NCBI GenBank assembly: GCA_004298435.1
Contig: SCSF01000060.1
Coordinates: 1-37,084 of the forward strand
Direction of reading: 5' to 3'
DNA length: 37,084 bases
DNA from: Beijerinckiaceae bacterium
GTDB lineage: Bacteria > Pseudomonadota > Alphaproteobacteria > Rhizobiales > Beijerinckiaceae
Shown here piece by piece: positions 1 through 7,270 of this stretch (positions are counted from its first letter, which is position 1; every line of letters starts with the position of its first letter). Under the pieces are notes generated by a model. It saw only the letters and a list, made by a program, of their open reading frames with translations. It searched no databases and had not been told where the DNA came from. A program made the translations under genes and the position numbers.

Positions 1-178
1 TGCCGGGCGTCAGGATGAACGCCCAAGGCCGGCAGAACGCATCGACGATCGCGTGGATCTTGCTGTTGCGGCCGCCCTTCGTGATCCCGATCGCCTGAAA
101 ATCAGCCCCCCTTTTCCGCCGTTGGCGCAGCGGTGGACTTTCACATGGCTGCTATCCAGGGAGGCAAGATCTCGGTCG
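1..178 (-). mobile_element. IS5-family (IS427-like) transposase fragment, cut by the window edge
   Basis: Read on the minus strand, this encodes an internal piece of an IS5-family DDE transposase. The stretch LASLDSSHVKVHRCANGG is followed, in the -1 frame, by FQAIGITKGGRNSKIHAIVD and then a segment ending FILTPG. The change of frame falls at a run of six G after four A (plus-strand C6T4 at 106-115). IS427-group elements normally join two reading frames there by programmed -1 frameshifting, so the shift may be natural rather than damage. The fragment has no terminal repeat at its inner edge (about 170-180), where it abuts IS66 sequence, so it is a truncated relic. It continues beyond the start of the window. 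Confidence 0.72.
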
Positions 179-182
179 CGAT

Positions 183-557
183 CGTCGCCGCCTCTTCAAG
201 TTTTGGCAAAATGCCCTTCCGCGCATCTCCGGCAAGTCCGGGCTCGCTGGGGCTATTCGCTACGCCATCTCGCGTCGTGCGGCCCTCGAATGCTTCCTCA
301 CCGATGGCCGCGTCGAGATCGACTCGAATATTGTGGAGCACACAATCAGGCCACAAACAATCACGAGAAAGAACTCGCTCTTCGCGAGAAGCGATGACGG
401 TGGACGAACATGGGCGACCATAGCGACATTGCTACAGACCGCAAAAATGAACAATGTCGATCCGCTCGCCTGGCTTACTCAGACACTCGAGCGTCTCGCC
501 AACGGCTCGCCTACCGCCGAAATCAATGCGCTCACGCCATGGAACTACGCCGCCTGA
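183..557 (+). pseudogene. tnpC: IS66-family transposase TnpC, C-terminal fragment
   Basis: One continuous plus-strand frame encodes the last ~124 residues of an IS66 TnpC transposase. Its landmarks are GKSGLAGAIRYAISRRAALE, DGRVEIDSNIVEHTIRPQT, TRKNSLFARSDDGG and the terminal LTPWNYAA before a TGA stop. About three quarters of the normal ~500-residue protein is missing, including most of the catalytic core. The upstream join at about 180 is to an IS5-like piece in the opposite orientation. No start codon belongs to this fragment, so it cannot be an active transposase. The right terminal repeat follows the stop directly. Confidence 0.85.
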
Positions 558-559
558 AC

Positions 560-579
560 GGCTTCGCCTTGACGCTTAC
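560..579 (+). repeat. IS66 right terminal inverted repeat
   Basis: Read from the outside on the minus strand it begins GTAAGCGTCAAGGCGAAGCC. IS66 ends start with GTAA, and this one matches about 15 of 20 bases of the terminal repeat at 1076-1095. It lies two bases after the tnpC stop codon, as expected for a right end. Base 579 is exactly where the neighbouring tnpB reading frame is interrupted. Confidence 0.75.
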
Positions 580-628
580 AATCAACCGGATGACTGGCCA
601 GAAAAACTTTGACGCCGGGCGGGATCAT
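580..628 (-). pseudogene. tnpB: IS66 TnpB, N-terminal fragment interrupted by another IS66
   Basis: The minus strand from the ATG at 626-628 reads MIPPGVKVFLASHPVD, the conserved opening of IS66 TnpB (the IS66 Orf2 family). After about 16 codons the frame stops matching, exactly at the terminal repeat of the plus-strand IS66 copy (base 579). The start overlaps the tnpA stop in an ATGA arrangement, the usual tnpA-tnpB coupling. The rest of tnpB and all of the cognate tnpC are absent. Confidence 0.75.
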
Positions 629-1011
629 GCAGAGCGGAGCGGACCGCACTCAACGCGCTGCAAGTGCGCCTCATCGACCATGGTGTCCGTACGGATGACG
701 ATGCCATCTACAATGATTTCGATTATCGCAGGCGTGGGCTTCGGGTCTTCAATGGATGCATCCGGCTGCGGTGCCGTTCGGCCGGCCGATCCCCTGCGAA
801 GCGCCTTCCGGCGCCAATCAAAGAGCTGCTCAATACCAATGCGCCGCGCAATCGCTGACACGTTCGCGCCAAGTATTAAAGATTCCGCTACAGTCTGTTC
901 TTTGATCGCATCCGACCATCGCCGACGAAGCTGCAACGGCCCACCCTCAAGACGCTCCGCAACCACCTCGATCATATGAAAACTTCTATCACCAGGACTA
1001 TGCGCAGACAT
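625..1011 (-). CDS. tnpA: IS66-family transposase accessory protein TnpA, degenerate
   Basis: A 128-residue protein resembling IS66 TnpA (Orf1, a small helix-turn-helix DNA-binding protein). The core RRRWSDAIKEQTVAESL followed by GANVSAIARRIGIEQLFDWR is the HTH region. Compared with the usual form (RRLGI followed by about three residues and QLF-WRRKAL) it seems to lack a few residues in the turn, so it may be non-functional. It is followed by an ATGA-overlapping tnpB start and preceded by a left terminal repeat, so this end of the element is structurally intact. The remainder was lost when another IS66 copy joined at base 579. Confidence 0.8.
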   Translation of the reverse strand: MSAHSPGDRSFHMIEVVAERLEGGPLQLRRRWSDAIKEQTVAESLILGANVSAIARRIGIEQLFDWRRKALRRGSAGRTAPQPDASIEDPKPTPAIIEIIVDGIVIRTDTMVDEAHLQRVECGPLRSA

Positions 1012-1075
1012 AGAAGCTCATATCCAACGTTTATGACCCAGCATCAATAACTGCTCCTCGCAATACATGCCACAT

Positions 1076-1095
1076 GGGTTCAGCTTGTCGCTTAC
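1076..1095 (-). repeat. IS66 left terminal inverted repeat
   Basis: Read outside-in on the minus strand this is GTAAGCGACAAGCTGAACCC, a typical IS66 end starting GTAA, about 65 bp before the tnpA start. It defines the outer edge of the minus-strand IS66 copy. The next gene starts 42 bp further out. Confidence 0.7.
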
Positions 1096-1137
1096 AGCCT
1101 TCCAGCATAATGTGGGGGAAGGGGAAAGGAGGGCCGA

Positions 1138-2169
1138 GTGCTATTCACAGTCGTGGGAGTCCCCTCGCCGTTTGCCCTCTGGGCGATACCCGCGCTAAAG
1201 ATGCTTATAGAGATAGGTGTCGGTGATTTTGATTTCATTCATCTTTCAACAGTGGAGCAGCTTCGGAACGATTGGCAGAATCGCAAAACTGAGCACGTCT
1301 TGCTGTTCACTGATTGCCCAGAGAGCGAATTAGCTCAAATCCTTAGCCGCAATGGCAACCCAACTATTTTTCTGAGGGAAGATCCCCTGCAGGTCGCCGC
1401 ACATTGCGAGGCGCAGGTACCTCGAGAATCCATTGCTGCTACGCGGATCACCACCCTCAGCTTTGCAACCCTGCACGATATCGCTTTGAAGTGTCCAAAT
1501 CTGAAATTCAGCTCGTATAATCCTGACAGCGGTGAGCTCATCCGGAGTTTTGCCGAATTTTTCTCCATTCCGCTGACCGAAGATCAGTTTTCGGAAATCA
1601 TAAGAAGGCTGGGCACCCCACCACAGATGACACCGAAAAACGATCATCATCTGACGGTCTCCGGCGCAGCATCTCATGGTTCCCTCCAAAAGGTGTCAGC
1701 AATTGATGACCTTGCCGGTTGTCTTACGCCTTTTGCGTCGATATTTAACCGAGAAGCTGTGAACACCTTTGACTGGCCCATTACTGTGTTTCTAGGCACC
1801 GATAAATACGGTGCACCATCAAACGATCAGATTGAAAAAAAGATTGATCTCACGGGTCCCGCGCGGATTCTATTTTATGGGCCTTATTTTCACCTTCCCC
1901 CAGGTAAATGGGAAATCATAGCGAGCTTCCATGTCGCCGGAAATCTGTCGGGGAACGCATTACTGATCGAAGTCCTCAGCGGACTCAACGTCATTGCTAA
2001 GGGAACATTCCTTCTTCCGATCAAGGGCACATACGGATTCACGATCCGATTCCCGGTATTCGAACCTCGCGAGCCGATCCAATTGCGAGCCTCCCTCTCC
2101 TACGGCGCGATAGAAGGCGTCTTCAGCTTAGGAGAAGTTAAAATCCGCCGAGCAGGGACGTCCGAATAG
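1138..2169 (+). CDS. hypothetical protein, possible surface-polysaccharide accessory protein
   Basis: 343 residues, family not recognised. The GTG start at 1138 is supported by a strong Shine-Dalgarno sequence (AAAGGAGGG) four bases upstream. The N-terminal half (to ~165) has alternating helical and strand-like segments (VLLFTDCPESELAQIL, NPTIFLREDPLQVAAHC), loosely like sulfotransferase or glycosyltransferase accessory proteins. A linker of ~50 residues follows. The C-terminal ~130 residues look all-beta (GPARILFYGPYFHLPPGKWE, ALLIEVLSGLNVIAKG), like a carbohydrate-binding jelly roll. No signal peptide or membrane segment is seen. The gene converges on the FkbM methyltransferase gene with a 7-bp gap. 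It is visibly AT-richer than the core genes (27 of 60 G+C by hand count at 1321-1380), which suggests recent transfer. The polysaccharide link is inference from the neighbour. Confidence 0.55.
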   Translation: MLFTVVGVPSPFALWAIPALKMLIEIGVGDFDFIHLSTVEQLRNDWQNRKTEHVLLFTDCPESELAQILSRNGNPTIFLREDPLQVAAHCEAQVPRESIAATRITTLSFATLHDIALKCPNLKFSSYNPDSGELIRSFAEFFSIPLTEDQFSEIIRRLGTPPQMTPKNDHHLTVSGAASHGSLQKVSAIDDLAGCLTPFASIFNREAVNTFDWPITVFLGTDKYGAPSNDQIEKKIDLTGPARILFYGPYFHLPPGKWEIIASFHVAGNLSGNALLIEVLSGLNVIAKGTFLLPIKGTYGFTIRFPVFEPREPIQLRASLSYGAIEGVFSLGEVKIRRAGTSE

Positions 2170-2176
2170 GCGCGGC

Positions 2177-3166
2177 TTAAGCCGAATGTTTCAACGCGAT
2201 CCCTGTCAGATAAGACGACTGCATTAAGTCGTCGAACGATATAGGAATTAGCGATCCGTCTTGCGCGATATCAAAGGCCTTCAGCCCCATGTCTTTCAGA
2301 TTTTCAATGAAGCGCGGCAGACCAAATCCTGCTTGCGTAATTTGACCTGGAGACCACTCCATCACAATAGTAATATTGGGATTCTTCGATATCGTCGCCG
2401 CTGCCCCTTGCAAAACCAAAGGCTCCGCTCCTTCAACATCAATTTTCACGAAATCGATCCGATCGTCCATCTTCGAAATCAAGTCGTCAATGCAAATACT
2501 TTCAACTGTAAATGGCTCGCTTGGCTGTTCGCCAAGCTTCGCAATAAAATCTGCCGGAAGTTTTGCTATACTCGTATTGCCAGACCGCGTAAGCCGACGA
2601 TAAAGCGTCATCTCCCCGTGTTCTTTCGAGGCGGCTGCATTCAAAACCTCGGCATGTCCAAACCCATTAATTAATGTATTATCCCGAGCCAGCTCGAATA
2701 CTTGCCTATCTGGCTCGACGCCGATCACTCGGCCATCCGGACAGAATCGAGCCATAAGGCAGGTGAAAAAGCCGAAATTCGAGCCAATGTCCAAGCAATG
2801 ACTGTCAGCCTTTAGCGCCCTGACGAAATAGTTTGTCAGGGCGATTTCATAACCTCCAGTGATGATAAACCAGGGAGCCAAAAGCCGATCGTTCGCCTCA
2901 ACTAGGAATGCGATCTGATGATCGGCAATGATTGCTTTCATCAAAACACGATTGTTGCCCACGTAGGTCGCGCGCGCACCATGGCTAAAGATTTCCAGCC
3001 TCTCAATTTTGCGTTCAATCGAAGCAAGACGGAGCTGTATGCTCCCTCGATCCGCGAGGAGATCATCCAATTTCCTATTCCAAGCAATAACTTCGTCGAG
3101 GCGCTGACTTACTGTGAAAAAGGGATAAATGTTGTTTGCCCAAAACCTTTTTATATCTCTTAGCAT
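2177..3166 (-). CDS. FkbM family SAM-dependent methyltransferase
   Basis: 329 residues from the ATG at 3164-3166. The class I methyltransferase core follows a ~110-residue N-terminal region: motif I is CLDIGSNFGFFT, the acidic residue binding SAM ribose is in VIGVEPDRQVFELA, and the FkbM hallmark DFVKIDVEGAEPLVLQG comes late, followed by IVMEWSP. FkbM enzymes O-methylate sugars or polyketide-like substrates, often in polysaccharide or lipopolysaccharide islands; the substrate here is unknown. A longer reading frame can start at a GTG (3199), but those extra 11 codons run into IS66-derived sequence, so the internal ATG is preferred. It converges on the hypothetical gene at 1138-2169 and is flanked upstream by an IS66 scrap. 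Composition is AT-rich relative to the right of the window. Confidence 0.85.
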   Translation of the reverse strand: MLRDIKRFWANNIYPFFTVSQRLDEVIAWNRKLDDLLADRGSIQLRLASIERKIERLEIFSHGARATYVGNNRVLMKAIIADHQIAFLVEANDRLLAPWFIITGGYEIALTNYFVRALKADSHCLDIGSNFGFFTCLMARFCPDGRVIGVEPDRQVFELARDNTLINGFGHAEVLNAAASKEHGEMTLYRRLTRSGNTSIAKLPADFIAKLGEQPSEPFTVESICIDDLISKMDDRIDFVKIDVEGAEPLVLQGAAATISKNPNITIVMEWSPGQITQAGFGLPRFIENLKDMGLKAFDIAQDGSLIPISFDDLMQSSYLTGIALKHSA

Positions 3167-3204
3167 GATGTAGCCGCCACACGAGCAATCGCAGATCACA
3201 TCGT

Positions 3205-3437
3205 ATGATGGGCCGCGTTACGCATCAAGGCACCAATGGCGAAGAACGGGCGCCGCGCATGTATCCGGCACGCCGCCTCCCTGACCGGGCCGGGCTTGCG
3301 GTCCGCCAGATAGAGCCTGTTGTAGCCGTCATAGGCGTCCGCCCGCAGGATGCCGGTATATCCTGCCAGATGCGCCTGCGGATACTCGCCCCGGCGATCG
3401 CGCCAGTAGTAGAATATCGCTGCGTGGCTGGCGTTCC
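3205..3437 (-). pseudogene. tnpC: IS66 TnpC internal fragment
   Basis: The minus strand encodes about 75 residues of the TnpC catalytic region: FYYWRDRRGEYPQAHLAGY, GILRADAYDGYNRLYLADR, then ACRIHARRPFFAIG. This matches the usual IS66 layout (FFYSRDR, HL-GY-G-LQADAY-GY, HARR-FF). Neither end of the protein nor a terminal repeat is present. Its downstream edge lies right before the FkbM gene, so the FkbM 5' region was joined to IS66 DNA by deletion or recombination. It differs from the tnpC tail at 183-557 in the part of the protein it covers. Confidence 0.75.
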
Positions 3438-3721
3438 CGTCGATCTCAAACTAACATTCCATCCGGATCACCGATAGGGGCAGGTGGCCCCCTGTTTTCG
3501 CCGTGAGAGGGCGAGCTTTCAAATATTGCGGCCAATCCTGACATCACGCGTATTCGACGGTTCAAAGTTCAGATGCATGCCGGGTCGACTGGACTTCTTG
3601 GCCGGACAGAGCGCTAGTGTGGGTGCGCGCCGGACATGAGGCGCGCCTGCCCCGCCGGCCAAGGCCACTGCGGGGTCGTGCTGGTGACAGCGGATGCTGT
3701 CGAAGCACGAGGAACAATATC

Positions 3722-4309
3722 ATGGCGAAACTCACCGATACACAGCTGATCGTTTTGTCGACGGCGGCAGAACGCGATGATGGGATCGCGGTGGTCCCTT
3801 TGAATATTAACAAGGCGGCGGCTTCGAAGGTCGGATCGAGCCTGGTTGCCCGCAAGCTGATGCGGGAGGTGCGCTCAAAACCCGGCATGCCGGGATGGCG
3901 GCAGGCCGATGACGGACGTTCGATCAGCCTGATGCTCACGCGGGCGGGCCGGGACGCGATCGGCGTCGATGATGGATCGGTCGACGAGGCGCCGACTGCA
4001 GCCAAGGCGACGACTGTGACGCGAGCGGCGTCGAGCAAAAAGCTCTCGCCCGAGATCAGCGCGCCGTGGTCCACCGCTGTCGGTGGACCACGCGCAGGCT
4101 CGAAGCAGGCAATGGTGATCGGGATGCTGTCGAGCAAGGCCGGCGCGACACTTGATAAGCTGGTCGAGGCCACAGGCTGGCTGCCGCACACGACGCGGGC
4201 GGCGCTGACAGGACTTCGCAAGCGCGGGTTTACGATCGAGCGGTCGTCCGAAAAAGGTGGGGAATCGGTTTACCGGATCGTCGGCGCCCCTGCTGCAGCG
4301 GCTGCCTGA
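3722..4309 (+). CDS. DUF3489 domain protein
   Basis: 195 residues from the ATG at 3722 (preceded by a GAGGAA-type ribosome site). The N-terminal ~75 residues resemble a small winged-helix-like unit (LTDTQLIVLSTAAERDDG). The middle is a flexible Ala/Thr/Ser/Lys-rich linker. The C-terminal 70 residues are the DUF3489 domain (GSKQAMVIGMLSSKAGATLD, then TGWLPHTTRAALTGLRKRGF), which looks like a helix-turn-helix. In many Hyphomicrobiales genomes DUF3489, DUF2924 and a large serine recombinase form a fixed trio, as here. The function is unknown; DNA binding in support of the recombinase is inference. The stop is one base before the next ATG, so translation is probably coupled. Confidence 0.8.
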   Translation: MAKLTDTQLIVLSTAAERDDGIAVVPLNINKAAASKVGSSLVARKLMREVRSKPGMPGWRQADDGRSISLMLTRAGRDAIGVDDGSVDEAPTAAKATTVTRAASSKKLSPEISAPWSTAVGGPRAGSKQAMVIGMLSSKAGATLDKLVEATGWLPHTTRAALTGLRKRGFTIERSSEKGGESVYRIVGAPAAAAA

Positions 4310-4310
4310 C

Positions 4311-4871
4311 ATGGCCCGACCCGCTAAAGGAACTCAGCCGGCGATTGCGCCGGCTGACGCCATCGAAGAGAAGATCGCCCGCATCGCCGCGATGAACATC
4401 GATGAACTCAGGCGTGCGTGGCAGGAGACGTTCCAATCGCAGCCGCCGGCCGCATTCTCGAAAGACCTCCTCGCGAGAGCGATTTGCTATCGGGTGCAGG
4501 AGGATGCCTTTGACGGCCTCGCCGCTGCGACGGCTCGCCAGCTGCGGTCTCTCTCAAAACCCGGCGCAGAACCGCCGCGGCGAGTGAAACCCGGCTCCAT
4601 CATTGTCCGAGAGCATCGGGGTGTGCTGCACGAGGTGCTGGTCACGTCTGACGGCTTCTTCTGGCGGGGTAAGACCTACGACAGTCTGTCGATGATCGCG
4701 AAGATGATAACCGGGGTCAGTTGGAACGGCCCACGCTTCTTCGGGCTGCGGGCGAAGAGGGAAGCGGGCGCGTCTGTCGCTTCCGCGGTCTCCACCGAGC
4801 CGCCACTGACGCGATCCGGCGGCCGCCGCTCTTCGGTTGCTACCGGACGCAGATTCGGGAGCGCGCAATGA
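4311..4871 (+). CDS. DUF2924 domain protein
   Basis: 186 residues. Conserved DUF2924 landmarks are visible: IAAMNIDELRRAWQETF near the start, FSKDLLARAICYRVQEDAF, then LKPGS-type KPGSIIVREHRGVLHEVLV and FWRGKTYDSLSMIAKMITG followed by W-GPRFFGL. The latter half resembles a small DNA- or nucleic-acid-binding fold seen next to recombinases and phage genes, but no biochemical role is known to me. The gene starts one base after the DUF3489 stop, and its TGA overlaps the recombinase ATG (ATGA), so all three proteins are likely made from one message. Confidence 0.82.
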   Translation: MARPAKGTQPAIAPADAIEEKIARIAAMNIDELRRAWQETFQSQPPAAFSKDLLARAICYRVQEDAFDGLAAATARQLRSLSKPGAEPPRRVKPGSIIVREHRGVLHEVLVTSDGFFWRGKTYDSLSMIAKMITGVSWNGPRFFGLRAKREAGASVASAVSTEPPLTRSGGRRSSVATGRRFGSAQ

Positions 4872-6442
4872 AGCAGGCTCAGGCGCCAAAACGGCAGCGC
4901 TGCGCAATCTACACGCGCAAGTCGACCGAGCATAACCTCGACCTGGCCTTTAACTCGCTCGACGCACAGCGGGAGGCTTGTGAGGCCTATATCAAGAGCC
5001 AGGCCCATGAGGGTTGGACCCTGATCCGTGAGCATTTTGACGATGGCGGTCTGTCCGGCGCCTCGCTCGATCGCCCTGCCTTGCAGAATCTCCTGAACAA
5101 GCTTCGCGCCCGGCAAATCGATATTGTGGTTGTCTACAAGGTCGACCGGCTGACCCGGTCCTTGGCCGACTTCGCAAAGCTCGTCGAACAGTTCGACGAG
5201 CACGACGTCTCCTTCGTCTCGGTCACGCAATCCTTCAATACGACGTCAAGCATGGGTCGCCTGACGCTGAACGTCCTGCTCTCCTTCGCACAGTTCGAGC
5301 GCGAGGTGATTGGGGAACGCGTCCGCGACAAGATTGCGGCGTCAAAGCGGAAGGGCATTTGGGTCGGCGGCCCGGTGCCGCTTGGCTACCGCAGCGTCGG
5401 CAAGAAGCTGGAGATCGTGCCGGAGGAAGCCGACCTCGTCCGCAAGATCTTCGCCGACTACCTTCGTCTCGGGTCGGTCAGGGCGCTGGCAGCGTCGCTC
5501 AATGGCGAGGGCCTCAAGCCAAAACCTCGACAGCTCACAGATAACCGAACAATCCAGGCTGTCTGCTACCGCGTCGGTCCGCTCGCGCACCTTCTCAAGA
5601 ACCGCTTCTACATCGGCGACGTCGTCTATCGCGGCGAGACCCATCAGGGAGAGCATGAATCGGTCCTCGATCGCGATCTATTCGAGGCCGTCCAGGTGAA
5701 GCTGAAAGACCAGGCAACCGAACGCTCGGCCATGCGAACGGCGTCGCCCTCATTGCTTGCCGGACGAATCTTTGACGACCGTAGCCATCCGATGACCCCA
5801 ACGCATGCCAACAAACAGGGCGTGCGATATCGCTACTACGTCTCCCAGGCTCTCCTGCAGGGCCAGAAGAGCAACGCCGGCTCGGTTCCTCGTGTGTCGG
5901 CGCCGGACGTCGAAAAACTGGTGCTTTCGGCTCTGCGCTCGCACACCGCCACCAATCCGGATGCATCCGATCGTGAGGTCGTCGAACTCCATCTGGAACG
6001 CGCTATCGTCTGCCGCGACAGCATCGCTGTCGAAATCAAGGCGCAGGATGAGGCTCACGCGGAAGCCGGGGCGACGCTATTAGCCGTCTCGATCCCATTC
6101 AGCCCCACAACCCTTCCACGCAAGGGCGTGATACACGCGCCATCTAACATTGGTGCGATAGACGAGGCGACCCGCACGTCGCTCCTGACCTCGATCGCGC
6201 GGTGCCGGAATTGGATCAATAGCATCATCGATGATCCCACGATCGGTTTCGCGACGATCGCAGAGCGCGAAAAGCTCGCAGAACGTCACGTCAGATTCCT
6301 GGCGCCCCTCGCCTACCTGTCTCCACGCATCATCGAGGCGATCGCCGAGGGCTGCGCTCCAGCCGAGGTGACTGTCACCGGGCTCGCCCGCAAGCTGCCA
6401 CTCTCCTGGGCTGAGCAAGAGATGGCGTTCGGACTCGTTTAA
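4868..6442 (+). CDS. large serine recombinase (resolvase/invertase family)
   Basis: 524 residues. The N-terminal catalytic domain has the nucleophile serine at residue 19 (IYTRKS), the AxRxS-type motif SLDAQREACEAYI, the DDGGLSG segment, VYKVDRLTRSL and FAQFEREVIGERVRDKI. A recombinase domain follows (GPVPLGYRS, then YRVGPLAHLLKNRFYIGDV). The usual CxxC zinc-ribbon cysteines are absent, replaced by the LLAGRIFDDRSHPMTPTHAN type seen in this alphaproteobacterial subfamily. Such enzymes cut and rejoin DNA at att sites to move integrative elements. It is coupled by ATGA overlap to DUF2924. The attachment sites cannot be identified with confidence; a tRNA-Gln gene lies 545 bp downstream. Confidence 0.92.
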   Translation: MKQAQAPKRQRCAIYTRKSTEHNLDLAFNSLDAQREACEAYIKSQAHEGWTLIREHFDDGGLSGASLDRPALQNLLNKLRARQIDIVVVYKVDRLTRSLADFAKLVEQFDEHDVSFVSVTQSFNTTSSMGRLTLNVLLSFAQFEREVIGERVRDKIAASKRKGIWVGGPVPLGYRSVGKKLEIVPEEADLVRKIFADYLRLGSVRALAASLNGEGLKPKPRQLTDNRTIQAVCYRVGPLAHLLKNRFYIGDVVYRGETHQGEHESVLDRDLFEAVQVKLKDQATERSAMRTASPSLLAGRIFDDRSHPMTPTHANKQGVRYRYYVSQALLQGQKSNAGSVPRVSAPDVEKLVLSALRSHTATNPDASDREVVELHLERAIVCRDSIAVEIKAQDEAHAEAGATLLAVSIPFSPTTLPRKGVIHAPSNIGAIDEATRTSLLTSIARCRNWINSIIDDPTIGFATIAEREKLAERHVRFLAPLAYLSPRIIEAIAEGCAPAEVTVTGLARKLPLSWAEQEMAFGLV

Positions 6443-6706
6443 CCGGATGACCAGCATCAATGGAAAAGCTCCGATCTCCGAAGTGCTGCAGGCGAGCGGT
6501 CGCTGAGGGGCTCGCCCACAGGCAAGCAGCGCTCTTCCAAATTGCCAACGTCAATCAGTTGCGAACCGGTCTACGCGAAACAGCGAACCGGTCTCGGCTC
6601 CGTAGTCCAGCGCATTCCGGAGATTGGAAAATCGAGGTTAGAGACCGGCCGCCGAAATGCCGCCCGGAGACCTCGCTTCCGGCGGTCTCCAATCTCTGCC
6701 CCGCAA

Positions 6707-6727
6707 AGGCCCGCGGAACGCGGGCCT
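6707..6727. repeat. perfect 9-bp hairpin
   Basis: AGGCCCGCG, loop GAA, CGCGGGCCT. The stem is perfect and nearly all G+C. It lacks a T-run on either side, so a classical intrinsic terminator is not supported, although it could still stop transcription leaving the recombinase gene. Confidence 0.6.
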
Positions 6728-6768
6728 CTGAGCCGCATGCGGCGATGTCTCCGAATTCCGGGAATGTC

Positions 6769-6814
6769 TGGCTGGCATGTAGTGATTCGAACTCTCAGAT
6801 GTCGAAATCATTTT
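6769..6814 (-). pseudogene. decayed tRNA 3'-end copy (tRNA-Gln-like)
   Basis: Aligned without gaps to the 3' part of the tRNA-Gln gene (6987-7032), about 29 of 46 bases agree by hand. The agreement includes TGGCTGG (CCA tail and acceptor), the uninterrupted T-loop block GATTCGAAC and scattered bases into the anticodon arm. The T stem is broken and no 5' half is found, so it is not a working tRNA. It lies in the same orientation 219 bp from the intact gene, which is the kind of duplication left by integration at a tRNA. Confidence 0.5.
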
Positions 6815-6986
6815 GTGCTTTTGAATTGTCGGCGCTATTTGCGCTCACTTCATTAGCAGAGACTTTTCCGACGGAATGCTGCGCGAATTGAGCGACTAAT
6901 TGCATGAAAGGAAACTAGAGACTCGGCATACGCGAGTTCGAATCTTCAATGAAAGTCTGAAAACGTAGTAAAAACAAAATGATACG

Positions 6987-7061
6987 TGGCTGGGGCGGGA
7001 GGATTCGAACCTCCGCATGGCGGAATCAAAATCCGCTGCCTTACCGCTTGGCGACGCCCCA
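6987..7061 (-). tRNA. trnQ: tRNA-Gln (anticodon TTG)
   Basis: 75 nt with encoded CCA. The 7-bp acceptor stem TGGGGCG/CGCCCCA is perfect, with discriminator G then CCA. The anticodon stem GCGGA/TCCGC encloses the loop TTTTGAT, giving anticodon TTG. The T arm is GGAGG-TTCGAAT-CCTCC. All cloverleaf parts are intact. The 3' end points toward the recombinase cassette. Confidence 0.97.
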
Positions 7062-7270
7062 ATGAACCGCTTGAGATTTCCCGATTCGGGAAGCCCGATC
7101 GCGCCGGCGGCCCCTATAGCATCCCGGCAAAGCGGACACCACTCTGCGAAGGGACTTGCATCCGGCTAAAATCCCGCGCGAATGGGAGGAACCGCATCTC
7201 CGATCCAGCGGTGGCGCGACCATAATGCGCCATACCAAGCCCGGCAACCCCCTCGTTCAAGCCTGCGGGC

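Larger units (their letters stand above)
6443..6986. other. gene-free stretch between recombinase and tRNA-Gln
   Basis: No convincing protein-coding gene is seen. Contents: a 12-bp direct repeat (GCGAACCGGTCT at 6561-6572 and 6583-6594), a short inverted repeat GGAGACC/GGTCTCC around 6666-6690, a perfect hairpin at 6707-6727, and a decayed tRNA 3' end at 6769-6814. The last ~150 bases are AT-rich. The layout fits the eroded border of an integrated element. Confidence 0.5.

Noticed and set aside
584-6451. AACCGGATGAC occurring at 584-594 and again at 6441-6451 as possible att sites
   Set aside because: Eleven bases with no extended similarity. The first lies inside tnpB coding sequence, so coincidence is more likely.
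6460-6891. A 143-codon plus-strand frame after the recombinase
   Set aside because: It spans the perfect hairpin and the tRNA relic, has no convincing ribosome site and resembles no family I know.
6918-6950. GAGTTCGAATC-like T-arm on the plus strand as a second tRNA
   Set aside because: There is no acceptor stem, anticodon arm or CCA around it; only a five-base ACTCG/CGAGT stem is present.
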